From the NCBI RefSeq assembly GCF_000416235.1, contig NZ_ATLO01000017.1, forward strand, positions 1-64,000: 64,000 bases of DNA. Reading direction: 5' to 3'. The first letter of the stretch is position 1. Every line of letters starts with the position of its first letter. The notes beneath the pieces were generated by a model, which was given only the letters and a program-made list of their open reading frames with translations, did no database searches and was not told the DNA's origin. The translations under genes were made by a program, and so were the position numbers. The DNA is from Pseudomonas sp. CFII64. Its GTDB lineage: Bacteria; Pseudomonadota; Gammaproteobacteria; Pseudomonadales; Pseudomonadaceae. Shown one piece after another: positions 9,253-22,504 of this stretch.

Positions 9253-10257
9253 TCAAGTACGAGAAAACTCGGCGAACGTGGCGATGACTTGTTCGATCTG
9301 GCTACGGGAAACATTCAGGTGCGTGACCATGCGCAGGCGCGGTGCGGCGCTCAGCCGGATGCCACGCTCGGCGCAGAACGTCTTCAGCGACTCGGACCGA
9401 TTATCAATCTGCACATAGACCATATTGGTCTGCACCGGCTCCACCTGATACCCCAGATCAGCCAGCCCCCGGGCCAGCAACCCGGCATTGGCATGATCGT
9501 CCGCCAGACGCTCGACCTGATTATCCAGCGCATACATCCCTGCCGCTGCGAGCATTCCCGCCTGACGCATGCCGCCACCGACCATCTTGCGCAGGCGCCG
9601 CGCCTTGCCGATCAATTCCCGCGAGCCGCACAGCACCGAGCCGACGGGCGCGCCGAGGCCTTTGGACAGACACACCGACACCGAATCGAAATGCTGGGTG
9701 ATTTCCCGCGCACCAACGCCCAGCTTGACCGCTGCGTTGTAAAGACGCGCGCCATCGAGATGCAGCGCAAGGCCCTGTTCCTGCGTCAGCTTGCGGGCGG
9801 CTGCCAGATAAGCCAGCGACAGCACTTTGCCTTGCATGGTGTTTTCCAGAGCCAGCAAACGCGTGCGGGCAAAGTGAAAGTCGTCCGGCTTGATAGTCGC
9901 CAGCACCTGCCCCAGATCCAGCGAGCCATCGGCCTGAACTTCAAGCGGCTGAGGCTGGATGGAGCCCAGAACCGCAGCGCCGCCGCCTTCATACTTATAA
10001 GTGTGAGCTTGTTGACCCACGATGTACTCGTCGCCACGCTCGCAATGCGCCATCAATCCCAGCAGATTGCTCATGGTGCCGGAAGGCACGAACAAAGCGG
10101 CGGCGAAATCCAGCTCTTCGGCAAGCCGCGCTTCCAGAATGTTGACGCTTGGATCTTCGCCATACACATCGTCACCCAACGGTGCTTGCGCCATCGCGGC
10201 CAGCATACCGGTGGTTGGCTGAGTAACTGTGTCGCTGCGCAGATCGATGACCGTCAC
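9253..10257 (-). CDS. ltaE: Low-specificity L-threonine aldolase (PLP-dependent)
   Basis: Cleaves L-threonine/L-allo-threonine to glycine and acetaldehyde. The 334-residue fold type I PLP enzyme starts [13 protein letters not shown], has the [10 protein letters not shown] segment, and carries the Schiff-base lysine in [14 protein letters not shown] (about residue 200). I placed the start at a GTG at 10257 because AAGGAG lies seven bases upstream and the family begins at this point. No operon partner: alaS upstream of its 3' end has its own promoter, and the FMN riboswitch gene is divergent. Confidence 0.9.
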   Translation of the reverse strand: MTVIDLRSDTVTQPTTGMLAAMAQAPLGDDVYGEDPSVNILEARLAEELDFAAALFVPSGTMSNLLGLMAHCERGDEYIVGQQAHTYKYEGGGAAVLGSIQPQPLEVQADGSLDLGQVLATIKPDDFHFARTRLLALENTMQGKVLSLAYLAAARKLTQEQGLALHLDGARLYNAAVKLGVGAREITQHFDSVSVCLSKGLGAPVGSVLCGSRELIGKARRLRKMVGGGMRQAGMLAAAGMYALDNQVERLADDHANAGLLARGLADLGYQVEPVQTNMVYVQIDNRSESLKTFCAERGIRLSAAPRLRMVTHLNVSRSQIEQVIATFAEFSRT

Positions 10258-10454
10258 GTGAAGCTCCTTGGGAACGAATTCGGGTTTGAAACAAGGTATT
10301 ACTAAGGCCATCGAGCGAGATAATCAAGGCGGCGCAGCGCCAATGCATCAATTCGTTATAAGAAAAACGCAGCACTACCCGACTAAAGCGTTTATGCATA
10401 TTTCAGAAACTGTGATAAAAACTGCCCGCCGACAAATTATTGCTGTCGGCAAAA

Positions 10455-10604
10455 CGTTCTCAGGGCGGGGTGCGATTCCCCACCGGCGGTAATGACGCGC
10501 AATGCGTTTAGCCCGCGAGCGCTTGCACTGCCAAAGCGGTGCAAGGTCAGCAGACCCGGTTGGATTCCGGGGCCGACGGTCATAGTCCGGATGAAGAGAG
10601 AACG
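10455..10604 (+). promoter_or_regulatory. FMN riboswitch (RFN element)
   Basis: The conserved RFN segments appear in order: TTCTCAGGGCGGGGTG, CCCCACCGGCGGTAATG, AGCCCGCGAGCG, GGTCAGCAGACCCGG, then GGGGCCGACGGTCATAGTCC and GGATGAAGAGAGAA closing the P1 stem. It precedes the lumazine synthase gene by about 130 nt and should lower its expression when FMN is plentiful. Confidence 0.96.
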
Positions 10605-10703
10605 GGATTGGCAGCACAGGACCGTCCGTACAGCAATGCCATGAACTCAATCGTTCTGGCGAAGTGTGTTCGTACCCCTTGAATCCCTTTCGATCCAAAG
10701 CGC

Positions 10704-10726
10704 CCTGTTTTTTTCACAAACAGGAG
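10704..10726 (+). promoter_or_regulatory. Shine-Dalgarno-sequestering hairpin below the FMN riboswitch
   Basis: CCTGTTT pairs with AAACAGG, and the 3' arm runs into the AGGAG ribosome site at 10722-10726 of the next gene. There is no G/C stem followed by a T run, so translational rather than transcriptional control is the simpler reading. This is inference from pairing only. Confidence 0.5.
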
Positions 10727-10735
10727 ACAGAACAC

Positions 10736-11248
10736 ATGCAACCCACCGCTATCGACAGCAAAAGCAAAAACCATTCGAACGAACGTATCGCGTTTATTCA
10801 GGCCTGCTGGCACAAAGATATTGTCGACCAGAGCCGCATTGGCTTTGTCGCTGAAATGGCCACTCATGGCTACACCGAAGCCGATATCGATTTCTTCGAA
10901 GTCGGCGGTGCGTTTGAAATTCCTCTGCATGCCAAGGTTCTGGCCAATAGCGGTCGCTATGCGGGCATCGTCGGTGCCGCGCTGGTGGTTGACGGCGGCA
11001 TCTACCGCCATGACTTCGTCGCTCAATCGGTGGTCAGCGCCTTGATGCAAGTGCAGCTGGAAACCGAAGTACCGGTATTTTCGGTGGTACTGACGCCGCA
11101 TCACTTCCATGCGGGTGAAGAACATCAGAAGTTCTTCTTCGAGCATTTCCTGCACAAAGGCCAGGAAGCGGCGAAAACCTGCGCGGATACCGTGAACAAA
11201 CTGCGCGACCTGCGCCGTGGCCTGACCTTGCAGAAGGCCGCAGGCTAA
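10736..11248 (+). CDS. ribH: 6,7-dimethyl-8-ribityllumazine synthase, type II (RibH2-like)
   Basis: Makes the lumazine precursor of riboflavin from the 4-carbon phosphate and the ribitylamino-pyrimidine. The 170-residue product contains the lumazine synthase hallmarks FEVGGAFEIPLHAK, IVGAALVVDGGIYRHDFVAQSVV and VFSVVLTPHHFH. It resembles the decameric type II enzymes of Brucella/Mesorhizobium (RibH2; QACWHKDIVD, GGIYRHDFVA) more than the icosahedral housekeeping RibE. The start at 10736 has AGGAG upstream. It stands alone behind an FMN riboswitch, not in a rib operon, so it is probably an accessory, flavin-responsive paralogue. Confidence 0.92.
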   Translation: MQPTAIDSKSKNHSNERIAFIQACWHKDIVDQSRIGFVAEMATHGYTEADIDFFEVGGAFEIPLHAKVLANSGRYAGIVGAALVVDGGIYRHDFVAQSVVSALMQVQLETEVPVFSVVLTPHHFHAGEEHQKFFFEHFLHKGQEAAKTCADTVNKLRDLRRGLTLQKAAG

Positions 11249-11262
11249 ATAGCGGAAACTCC

Positions 11263-11321
11263 GTAGGACCGGCTTTAGCCGGGAGGGTACCTGACGCCTT
11301 CGCGACTAAAGTCGCTCCTAC
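11263..11321. repeat. REP palindrome (GTAGGACCGGC family)
   Basis: One half reads GTAGGACCGGCTTTAGCCGG; the other is GCGACTAAAGTCGCTCCTAC, a slightly different unit in opposite orientation. It lies between the convergent ribH and astE genes. Related copies are at 19343, 32886, 46496 and 46710. Confidence 0.75.
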
Positions 11322-11378
11322 GCCTCGTACAGCCGATTCGCCGGCAAGCCTGACTCCAACGGAGCGCCGACGAAGCGC

Positions 11379-12389
11379 CTACATGCCCAACCCATCAGCC
11401 GTCGTCGGCACGATCAATATGCCCGCCCTCAGGCCGTTCTTGACCTTGGGATTGGGGAAGATGATGCGCGCGCCCTGCTCCTCGACGATCCAGCGTGAAT
11501 CGGCCAGATCTTCAGCCAGCACATAGCCTTTCTCCAGTTCGGAAAAGTTTTCCACGTCGACCGGCAAGTGCAGCCGGAACGCATCGCTGTGCTTGATGAT
11601 TTCCCGGGCCACGCTGAACAGCTGCAAACCGTCCAGGCTTTCTTCATCCTCGGTTTCGCTGCCATCGATGATCTGCACCAGCCTTGTGTGCAAAGGCCTG
11701 ATGTTGACCTGCTGGTTCTGCCCGAATGGCCGGGCTTTGCCCAGTTCCAGCGTGAAAGACTCAGCACCGAGCTTGTCGTAGGTATAAGAGCTGAACACGA
11801 TGGAAGGCTTGTTCTGCAACAGCACCGCGTCCATGCCCGCTGCGCGCAGCCGCGCCAGCTCACGGCGGGAATGCTGGCGACCTTCTTTCCAGGGGTACAG
11901 CGCGAACTGCTCGATCTTCGAGCCTCGGATCGCGGTGTGCAGGTCGTAATGCAGGCGATAGCGGTCCGGCAGGCTGAAAAACGTATCGGCCAGCCGCTCC
12001 AGCTCGCAGGCACGCAGCGCTTCCGGGCCACCACTGAGTTCGTGACGGCCGTTGAACAGCCGGTTGACGTCCTGTTCGACGTAACGCTCGCCGCGACGAA
12101 TCGCTTCGGGGTTGCCAAACAGGAAAAGAATTCGGGCGCGTGGCTTGAGTTCGTTGCGCGCAATGCTGTGGATCAGTTCGTCCAGCAGCTCAATGGGCGC
12201 GGTTTCGTTGCCATGGATACCGGCGGATAACAGCAGGTCTGTGCCGTTATCCCGGTCCTGCGGCGGCCGAACTTCCAGCGCCCCTTCGCTCAGCCAGCGC
12301 AAACGCACGCCGCCGACAGTCGTTTGAGTCTTTTCCGCTGGTTCACGTCCAGCCAGGGTCAGTTCAAGCAGTTTGCCGAGGGCGAGCAT
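11379..12389 (-). CDS. astE: Succinylglutamate desuccinylase (AST pathway, last step)
   Basis: Hydrolyses N-succinylglutamate to glutamate and succinate. The 336-residue zinc enzyme of the AstE/AspA (M14-like) family has [18 protein letters not shown] (zinc ligands H and E, about residues 58-63), the nucleotide-free core with [24 protein letters not shown], and [12 protein letters not shown] (third zinc ligand H). It is the last gene of the minus-strand aru/ast block. A 96-residue gene lies 12 bp upstream. Confidence 0.95.
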   Translation of the reverse strand: MLALGKLLELTLAGREPAEKTQTTVGGVRLRWLSEGALEVRPPQDRDNGTDLLLSAGIHGNETAPIELLDELIHSIARNELKPRARILFLFGNPEAIRRGERYVEQDVNRLFNGRHELSGGPEALRACELERLADTFFSLPDRYRLHYDLHTAIRGSKIEQFALYPWKEGRQHSRRELARLRAAGMDAVLLQNKPSIVFSSYTYDKLGAESFTLELGKARPFGQNQQVNIRPLHTRLVQIIDGSETEDEESLDGLQLFSVAREIIKHSDAFRLHLPVDVENFSELEKGYVLAEDLADSRWIVEEQGARIIFPNPKVKNGLRAGILIVPTTADGLGM

Positions 12390-12401
12390 TGGCGGTGTTC
12401 C

Positions 12402-12692
12402 TTAGTGATCGTGATTGCAGTCCGGACCGTGGACGTGCTCTTCGTCGTCGCCAACTTCCGCTGGCTCCATTTCCAGTTGCAGGCTGACCAGATTGGTGGC
12501 CAATGGACGCAGCAACAGGTTGGCGTATTCGGCATCGCCTTCTTCGACGTCAACGCCGATCAGCAACTGGCCGCGGCCATCATGCTGGATCCACAATTCC
12601 TTGCCCTGCCACATGACAGCGACGCGGGTGCAGGAAGTTTCCAGCTGGGTGCCATCGGTGTCTTCAAGGATCAACTGCAGGGTGTCGCTCAT
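12402..12692 (-). CDS. Conserved hypothetical small acidic protein in the ast operon
   Basis: A 96-residue acidic protein, predicted beta-rich in its first 75 residues, ending with a His/Asp/Cys-rich tail (HVHGPDCNHDH) that could bind metal. It is inserted between astB and astE on the same strand, with a 12-bp gap to astE, so co-transcription is likely. It lacks signal or membrane segments. I believe pseudomonads commonly keep a small gene at this place, but I know of no assigned function. Confidence 0.75.
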   Translation of the reverse strand: MSDTLQLILEDTDGTQLETSCTRVAVMWQGKELWIQHDGRGQLLIGVDVEEGDAEYANLLLRPLATNLVSLQLEMEPAEVGDDEEHVHGPDCNHDH

Positions 12693-12757
12693 AATCGAAT
12701 TCTCTATAGAGAGGAAAAATCCGGCGCCCGACGTCTTGCATCAGACGCGCCTCGGGA

Positions 12758-14104
12758 TCAAACACGTTGGAAAGGATAGACCGAGCCCAGTTTAAGGATC
12801 TGGGTCAATTCATCCAGTGCCGCACGACATTCAAGCAACAGTTGCGGATCGGCCAGATCGGTTTCGCGCATGCGATCGCGATAATGCTTATCGACCCACT
12901 CCGTCAGCGTGGCGTACAGCGGCGCCGTCATGATAACCCCTGGGTTGACCGCCGCCAGCTCGGTTTCGTTGAGCGCAACGCGCAAACGCAGGCATGCCGG
13001 ACCGCCGCCGTTTTGCATACTTTGCTTGAGATCGAAGACTTTCACTTCAGCCACCGGGTTCGCACCGGCAATCAGGCCCTGCAAATAGCGCCAGACCCGC
13101 TCGTTGCCACGACACTCTTCCGGCACGATCAGCAGCATTGAGCCGTCAGCACGGGACAGCAGCTGACTGTTGAACAGGTACGAGCGCACTGCGTCTTCGA
13201 CCGTCACTTCGGCGCGGGGCACACAAATCGCACGCAGCTGGCCACCGCAAGCGGCCAGTTTTTCCTGCAGTTCGGCGAGCATGCTCTCGGTGTGGATGAA
13301 CGCATCCTCGTGATAGAACAGCACTTCGCCATTGCCGACCGCGATCACATCGTTGTGGAACACACCTTGATCGATGACCGACGGATTCTGTTGGCCATAG
13401 ACGACTCCGCTGTCGCTCAGACCATGCAGACGCGCCACGGCTTGCGAGGCTTCCAGTGTTTGTCGGGCCGGATACTTCTGCGGCGCGGGATAGCGGGTAT
13501 CGAACGCGCTGCGGCCAAACACAAAGAACTCGACCCCGGCTTCACCGTAATCACGGCACAGACGGGTATGGTTGGCTGCGCCTTCATCGCCAAACTGAGC
13601 TACCGCAGGCAAGGCGGCGTGATGGGCAAAGTGTTGCTGATTGGCGAACATCGCCCCGAGTACACGACTCGTCGTCGGGTGTTCAATGCTGCGGTGATAT
13701 TTGCAGTTGAGGTTGGCGGCCGTGAAATGCACGCGACCATCGGCCGTGTCGGCGCTCGGGCTGACCGTTGCAGCGTTGGCGACCCACATGCTCGAAGCGG
13801 AGCAGCTGGCGACCAGCAAGGGCATGGCCTGCTTCGCGGCTTGCTCGATCACTTGCGCATCGCTGCCGCTGAAACCCAGCTTGCGCAGGCCGGCAACATC
13901 CGGGCGTTCCTGCGGGGCCAGTACGCCTTGGGTAAAACCCATTTCCATCAGCGCTTTCATTTTCGCCAGGCCCTGCAACGCCGCTTCACGCGGGTTCGAG
14001 GACTGCTGGCTGTTGCTCTGGGACGCGACGTTGCCGTAGGACAGTCCACCGTAGTTGTGGGTCGGCCCTACCAGGCCGTCAAAATTGACTTCGTACGATT
14101 TCAT
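12758..14104 (-). CDS. astB: N-succinylarginine dihydrolase
   Basis: Converts N2-succinylarginine to succinylornithine, two NH3 and CO2. The 448-residue product of the amidinotransferase superfamily begins [20 protein letters not shown]. It has the catalytic features [21 protein letters not shown] (His, about residues 245-265) and [13 protein letters not shown] with the nucleophilic Cys near residue 367. Start at 14104 because GGAG lies eight bases upstream; an in-frame GTG two codons earlier is less likely. It lies between astD and the small acidic gene. Confidence 0.96.
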   Translation of the reverse strand: MKSYEVNFDGLVGPTHNYGGLSYGNVASQSNSQQSSNPREAALQGLAKMKALMEMGFTQGVLAPQERPDVAGLRKLGFSGSDAQVIEQAAKQAMPLLVASCSASSMWVANAATVSPSADTADGRVHFTAANLNCKYHRSIEHPTTSRVLGAMFANQQHFAHHAALPAVAQFGDEGAANHTRLCRDYGEAGVEFFVFGRSAFDTRYPAPQKYPARQTLEASQAVARLHGLSDSGVVYGQQNPSVIDQGVFHNDVIAVGNGEVLFYHEDAFIHTESMLAELQEKLAACGGQLRAICVPRAEVTVEDAVRSYLFNSQLLSRADGSMLLIVPEECRGNERVWRYLQGLIAGANPVAEVKVFDLKQSMQNGGGPACLRLRVALNETELAAVNPGVIMTAPLYATLTEWVDKHYRDRMRETDLADPQLLLECRAALDELTQILKLGSVYPFQRV

Positions 14105-14150
14105 CGGCACGGCTCCGTGGATCTATTTCTATAGGCGTCAGGTCGGCACA

Positions 14151-16642
<2,492 letters not shown>

Positions 16643-16719
16643 GCTATCTCCTCAGCGCGGATTCCTCGAAGGAGCCCGCGAAACTCGCTAAACCTGCAAT
16701 CCAGAATCAATCGGCTGTC

Positions 16720-17751
16720 TCAGACCGCCACGATGCGCACGCTGGCGCCTTCACCGACGCCTAGGGCATCGGCGGCTTCCAGACTCAACAACACCGGTTT
16801 GCCGGGCGCCCAGTCCAGTTCCAGCAAGACGGCGCGGTAATCCTGCAACAGGCCGTTAGCTACCAGATACAACCGGCCGCCAGTGCCCGCGTCGGCGGAC
16901 TTGCTCTGGTCGACTTTGACCGGAACCAGTCGGCTCTGGGCAATGGAGCGAATCCCCGAGACTCGCGCATGCAGGGTTGGCCCGCCGTCGAAGATGTCGA
17001 TGTAATGGTCGGTCTCGAAGCCTTCGCGCATCAGGATGTCGAAGGTGATTTGCGCTCGCGGATGCACCTGGCCCATGGCTTCCTGGGCGGCGTCCGGCAG
17101 CAGCGGCACGTAGATCGGATAGTGCGGCATCAATTCGGCGAGGAACGTCCGGCTTTTCAGGCCACACAGGCGCTCGGCAGCAGCGTAATTCAGGTCGAAA
17201 AAATTACGGCCGATAGCATCCCAGAACGGCGAATCGCCGTTTTCATCGCTGTAACCAACGATCTCGGTGACCACGGAATCGGCAAAGCGCTCCGGATGGC
17301 TGGCGACGAACAACAGGCGGCCACGGGAATTGAGCTCCGACCATGCGCTGCCCACCAGTTCCGGGACCACGTAGAAGCTGGTCAGCAGGCTGTTGCCAGT
17401 CAGGTCATGGCATTGGGAAAGCACGTGAATCTTGTTGTGGATCTTCAGTTCCCGGGAAGCGTGAACAAAGGTCTCGTTGCGAAAGCTGTAGAAAGGTTCG
17501 GAATAGCCCGCCGAGGCGACGATGCCCGAGCAGCCAACCAGACGTCCGGTTTCGCTGTCTTCGAGGACGAAGAAGTAGCTTTCCTCGCCATTGAAGCTGA
17601 CTTCGGCCGAGAACGACGCTTCTGAAGCGCTGATCTTGTCGCTGAGACGGCCAGCATCGTCGGGCAGGGACGTGACACCGATCGGGCTGTCGGCGGCGAG
17701 GCGTTGGACCTCGGCCAGATCAGCCATTTGCGCGGGGCGCATCACGAGCAT
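16720..17751 (-). CDS. aruF: Arginine/ornithine N-succinyltransferase, alpha subunit
   Basis: The 343-residue partner of AruG in the heteromeric arginine/ornithine succinyltransferase. It begins MLVMRPAQMADLAEVQRLA and keeps the same blocks as AruG (CHDLTGNSLLTSFYV, EIVGYSDENGDSPFWDAIGRNFFDL, TDHYIDIFDGGPTLHA). I set the start at 17751; the longer frame adds residues with no ribosome site or homology. A 77-bp gap separates it from aruG and a 146-bp gap from aruC. Confidence 0.95.
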   Translation of the reverse strand: MLVMRPAQMADLAEVQRLAADSPIGVTSLPDDAGRLSDKISASEASFSAEVSFNGEESYFFVLEDSETGRLVGCSGIVASAGYSEPFYSFRNETFVHASRELKIHNKIHVLSQCHDLTGNSLLTSFYVVPELVGSAWSELNSRGRLLFVASHPERFADSVVTEIVGYSDENGDSPFWDAIGRNFFDLNYAAAERLCGLKSRTFLAELMPHYPIYVPLLPDAAQEAMGQVHPRAQITFDILMREGFETDHYIDIFDGGPTLHARVSGIRSIAQSRLVPVKVDQSKSADAGTGGRLYLVANGLLQDYRAVLLELDWAPGKPVLLSLEAADALGVGEGASVRIVAV

Positions 17752-17897
17752 GGTGCCACTCCTTACCAGAAATAACGGCCGGACACTTCCGGCACAGAAA
17801 AAAAGCGCCCTGTGAATCGTAGTCCACACGGCACTGGAAAATGCCCGACGCCCGCTCAATGGCGAGCGTCGAGAGTGTTGCGCTGCAGCAGCCGTTA

Positions 17898-19217
<1,320 letters not shown>

Positions 19218-19342
19218 TTACAGCACAAAACCGAGAAATTCGGTGGCTTTCGGCAATGCGACATATAGGTTCGCAAAGGCGCAGTTTAAACGTTGACCCC
19301 GTGTAATTGCAGATACAGATGATTCGATTTCTGCGTCGGGTC

Positions 19343-19447
19343 TGTAGGACCGGCTGTAGGACCGGCTTCAGCCGGGAGGACGTAGCCACATTCACCGCAT
19401 GTGTTTCGCAATAAATCGCGCCCTCCCGGCTGAAGCCGGTCCTACAG
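19343..19447. repeat. REP palindrome pair (BIME-like) with an internal duplication
   Basis: Two inverted GTAGGACCGGCTTCAGCCGG units face each other across 50 bp. The left unit has an extra partial copy (GTAGGACCGGCT directly before the full unit). It occupies the gap between argR and aruC. Confidence 0.8.
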
Positions 19448-19465
19448 ATTTGAGCCTGCGGCGCT

Positions 19466-20446
19466 TCAACCGCGCTCGGCAGGCACCGAGGACAATTCGA
19501 ACGGGCTGCTGCTGCGGCGCTGGTTGCGATCTTCCCGGGGCGTGGCGCCGAAGAAGTTGCGGTAGGCGCTGGAAAAATGCGGCCCGGAGGAAAAACCGCA
19601 GGACAGGCCGATCTGGATGATCGACTTGCTGGTCTGCATCAGCATCTGCCGCGCCTTGTTGAGGCGCAGCTCCAGGTAATACTGGCTCGGAACCCGATTC
19701 AGGTACTGCTTGAAAATGCGCTCCAGCTGGCGGCGCGAGACGCACACATGCTGGGCGATTTCATCGGTGGTCAGCGGCTCTTCGATATTGGCTTCCATCA
19801 GCAGCACGGCCTGGGTCAGCTTGGGATGGCTGGAACCCAGACGATTCTGTAACGGGATGCGCTGGCGCTCGCCGCCTTCACGAATGCGCTCGACCACCAG
19901 TTCTTCGGAAACCGCACCGGCCAGCTCGGCACCGTGATCACGGGCCAATACCGCCAGCAGCAAATCAAGCACCGACATGCCGCCACACGCAGTCAGGCGG
20001 TCGCGATCCCAGTCGAACAAGTGGCTGGTGGCAATGACTTTGGGAAAGCGCTCGCTGAAATCATCCTGCCAGCGCCAGTGCACCGCAGCGCGATAACCAT
20101 CCAGCAAACCCAACTGCGCCAGCGGATAAACCCCGGCCGAAAAACCGCCGATGACGCAGCCGGAACGCACCAATTGCTTGACCGCGCTGCTCAGCGCCTG
20201 GGGCATCGGCGCCGGCGGCTCGTCGGCCAGCAGAAACAGCTTTTGCAGGCCGTCGAGGCGCCCGACCCAGGGCTCGCCGGGCAATTGCCAGGCGCTTTCG
20301 GTCGGTGCTTCCGCTTGCAGGAAGGTCAACTCATAAAGCACTTCGGGATGGACGCGCTGCGCCACACGCAAGGCTTCCTCGGCCAGCGCCAGAGTCAAGG
20401 CTTTGGTGCTGGGCCAGATGAGAAAACCGATTCGATGGGCAGTCAT
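19466..20446 (-). CDS. argR: Arginine-responsive regulator ArgR (AraC family, GATase1-like sensor)
   Basis: Activates aot and aru genes and represses arginine synthesis genes when arginine is present. Unlike enteric ArgR, the Pseudomonas regulator is AraC/XylS-like. The 326-residue protein has a DJ-1/PfpI-like N-terminal domain (RIGFLIWPSTKALTLALAEE..., CVIGGFSAGVYPLAQLGLLDGYRAAVHWRW) and a C-terminal double HTH (LTTDEIAQHVCVSRRQLERIFKQ; IIQIGLSCGFSSGPHFSSAYRNFFG). The start at 20446 fits the family. It sits between the transport (aot) and catabolic (aru) genes, as in P. aeruginosa. Confidence 0.93.
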   Translation of the reverse strand: MTAHRIGFLIWPSTKALTLALAEEALRVAQRVHPEVLYELTFLQAEAPTESAWQLPGEPWVGRLDGLQKLFLLADEPPAPMPQALSSAVKQLVRSGCVIGGFSAGVYPLAQLGLLDGYRAAVHWRWQDDFSERFPKVIATSHLFDWDRDRLTACGGMSVLDLLLAVLARDHGAELAGAVSEELVVERIREGGERQRIPLQNRLGSSHPKLTQAVLLMEANIEEPLTTDEIAQHVCVSRRQLERIFKQYLNRVPSQYYLELRLNKARQMLMQTSKSIIQIGLSCGFSSGPHFSSAYRNFFGATPREDRNQRRSSSPFELSSVPAERG

Positions 20447-20603
20447 GGCGTGCAGTCCGGAACGTATCGCTGTTGAACAAACTGAATGAACAGCCTGCAA
20501 GGTTAGAGCACGGGAAACGGCTCACTTTGAATCCTGACGGTCAGTCTGGCGCGCAGCATGACCTGTTCTGTTGCTAAAGGCATCGCGAAAACGATGCCAT
20601 TGG

Positions 20604-21368
20604 TTACTTGAGACTACCGGACAGAAATTGCTGCAGGCGCTCGGATTGCGGGTTGACCAGCACTTCCCGTGGATCGCCGCACTCCTCGACCATGCCTTTG
20701 TGCAGGAAGATCAATTGATTGGAGACTTCCCGGGCAAAACCCATTTCGTGAGTCACTACCACCATGGTCCGGCCTTCCAGCGCCAGCGCCTGCATGACTT
20801 TGAGCACATCGCCGACCAGTTCCGGATCGAGGGCTGAAGTGGGTTCGTCGAACAGCATGACTTCCGGCTCCATGGCCAGCGCCCGGGCAATCGCCACCCG
20901 CTGCTGTTCGCCACCGGACATATGCCCCGGATACGCGTCCTTGCGATGCGCGACGCCGACCTTGGCCAGATAATGCTCGGCCTTTTCCAGCGCTTCTTTT
21001 TTCGAGAGGCCCAGCACATGGATCGGCGCTTCGATGATGTTTTCCATCGCGGTCATGTGCGACCACAGATTGAAATGCTGGAACACCATGGACAACCGCG
21101 AGCGCATGCGCTGCAACTGTTTAGGGTCCGCGGCCTTGAGGCTGCCGTCTTTATTGGCGACCAGTTTCAGCTCTTCATTGTTGAGCAGGATTTTGCCGGC
21201 GTGGGGCTGTTCCAGCAGGTTGATGCAGCGCAAGAAGGTGCTTTTGCCAGAACCACTGGAGCCGATGATGCTGATCACATCTCCGGCCTTGGCGGTCAGG
21301 GATACACCCTTGAGCACCTCGTGGCTGCCATAGCGTTTATGCAGATCCTGGACTTCCAGTTTGTTCAT
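20604..21368 (-). CDS. aotP: Arginine/ornithine ABC transporter, ATP-binding subunit
   Basis: The 254-residue ATPase energises basic amino acid uptake. Walker A GSSGSGKST (about residues 36-44), Q-loop FQHFNLW, signature MSGGEQQRVAIARAL and Walker B VMLFDEPTSALDP are intact. The first residues (MNKLEVQDLHKRYG) mark the start at 21368. It is the last of five aot genes on the minus strand and lies 22 bp after aotO. Confidence 0.95.
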   Translation of the reverse strand: MNKLEVQDLHKRYGSHEVLKGVSLTAKAGDVISIIGSSGSGKSTFLRCINLLEQPHAGKILLNNEELKLVANKDGSLKAADPKQLQRMRSRLSMVFQHFNLWSHMTAMENIIEAPIHVLGLSKKEALEKAEHYLAKVGVAHRKDAYPGHMSGGEQQRVAIARALAMEPEVMLFDEPTSALDPELVGDVLKVMQALALEGRTMVVVTHEMGFAREVSNQLIFLHKGMVEECGDPREVLVNPQSERLQQFLSGSLK

Positions 21369-21390
21369 GCTTTCGGTTCTCACAAAACAG

Positions 21391-22503
21391 TCAGTCGTTG
21401 AGCAGACGGCCATGACGACGCGCCGTGCGCCCCGCCACTTTGGCCAGCCAGAAACCCGGTTGTGCGTAACGCAGCCGTTCGATGGCGAACAACACGCCGG
21501 CAGTATTGGTGCAGACCGTGCTGACCTGATCGGACAGCGGATCGATGACTTCGAACAGCGGATCGCCGACTTCAACCCGGTCGCCCGCCGAACGCAGGAA
21601 CGTCACCACGCCGGGATGCGGCGCAAACAACAATTCGGTGCCTTCGAACGGCATGCCTTCACACGCCTCATGGGCCGGTTGCGGCCATTCGCCGCTGATA
21701 AAGCCCTGTTCGGCCAGAAACGCGAGGATGCCTGCGGCATGCGCCTCGGCTTCGGGTTTGCCCGTGTCCGCCTGACCGCCCAATTCGATAGTGGTCGCCA
21801 GACACGCCAGGGGAATCTGCGCGTCCGGATAAATCCGCGACAGACGCAACCATGGCAACGAACAGGCCTCATCGAACGAACTGCCGCCCGAATCCTCGGC
21901 CAGCAACGCGACCCGAACGTCCAGATGCGCGGTCAGGGAACGCCATTGCGGCCAGTGCTGCGGCAAGGCATAGAGGTGAAGCGCGGCGTCGGCGTCGCAA
22001 TGCAGATCCAGCACCACATCGGCCGTGCAGGCATGACTGAGCAACAAGCGCTGCAAACCGAGCAATTCGCTCTGCGGCGCAGGCAGGTTTTCCAGGGCGG
22101 TGGTCATGGCTTGCCGGATCAACTGCACATTGCTGTGGGGATCGTCGCCCAACTGGCCTTCAAGCAACTCGGCCACCGGTTCGCTCAATTCAGCGAAGTC
22201 CCGGTTGAAATTCTTGCCGCTGCCGAACTCAAAACGTCCTTGGTGTGCGCCTTGCAACAATTGGCCGAGGCCGATTGGATTGGCCACCGGCACAAGCTCG
22301 ATGACGCCCTTGAGCGCGCCCTGCTCTTCCAGTTCCAGCAGGCGTTTTTTCAGCTCCCAGGCAGTGCGCATGCCCGGCAGTTCGTCGGCGTGCAGACTGG
22401 CCTGGATGTAGGCCTTGCGCTCGCCGCTGCCGAAACGAAATACGCTCAACTGGCGCTCGGTGCCAAGGGTGCTCCATGGCAATACATGATCGGTTCTTTG
22501 CAT
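21391..22503 (-). CDS. aotO: AotO, succinylglutamate desuccinylase/aspartoacylase-family protein
   Basis: A 370-residue member of the AstE/AspA zinc-hydrolase family, encoded inside the arginine transporter operon as in P. aeruginosa, where it is not needed for transport. It retains ASLHADELPGMRTAWELKKRLL (H and E zinc-ligand pattern) and VLDLHCDADAALHLY. Its hydrolase substrate is unknown; an acylated arginine-pathway intermediate is a reasonable guess. It follows aotM with a 1-bp gap. Confidence 0.88.
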   Translation of the reverse strand: MQRTDHVLPWSTLGTERQLSVFRFGSGERKAYIQASLHADELPGMRTAWELKKRLLELEEQGALKGVIELVPVANPIGLGQLLQGAHQGRFEFGSGKNFNRDFAELSEPVAELLEGQLGDDPHSNVQLIRQAMTTALENLPAPQSELLGLQRLLLSHACTADVVLDLHCDADAALHLYALPQHWPQWRSLTAHLDVRVALLAEDSGGSSFDEACSLPWLRLSRIYPDAQIPLACLATTIELGGQADTGKPEAEAHAAGILAFLAEQGFISGEWPQPAHEACEGMPFEGTELLFAPHPGVVTFLRSAGDRVEVGDPLFEVIDPLSDQVSTVCTNTAGVLFAIERLRYAQPGFWLAKVAGRTARRHGRLLND

Positions 22504-22504
22504 G

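Noticed and set aside
10580..11155. Long antisense frame opposite ribH
   Set aside because: It is fully antisense to a clear lumazine synthase and its product resembles nothing; high GC makes such shadow frames common.
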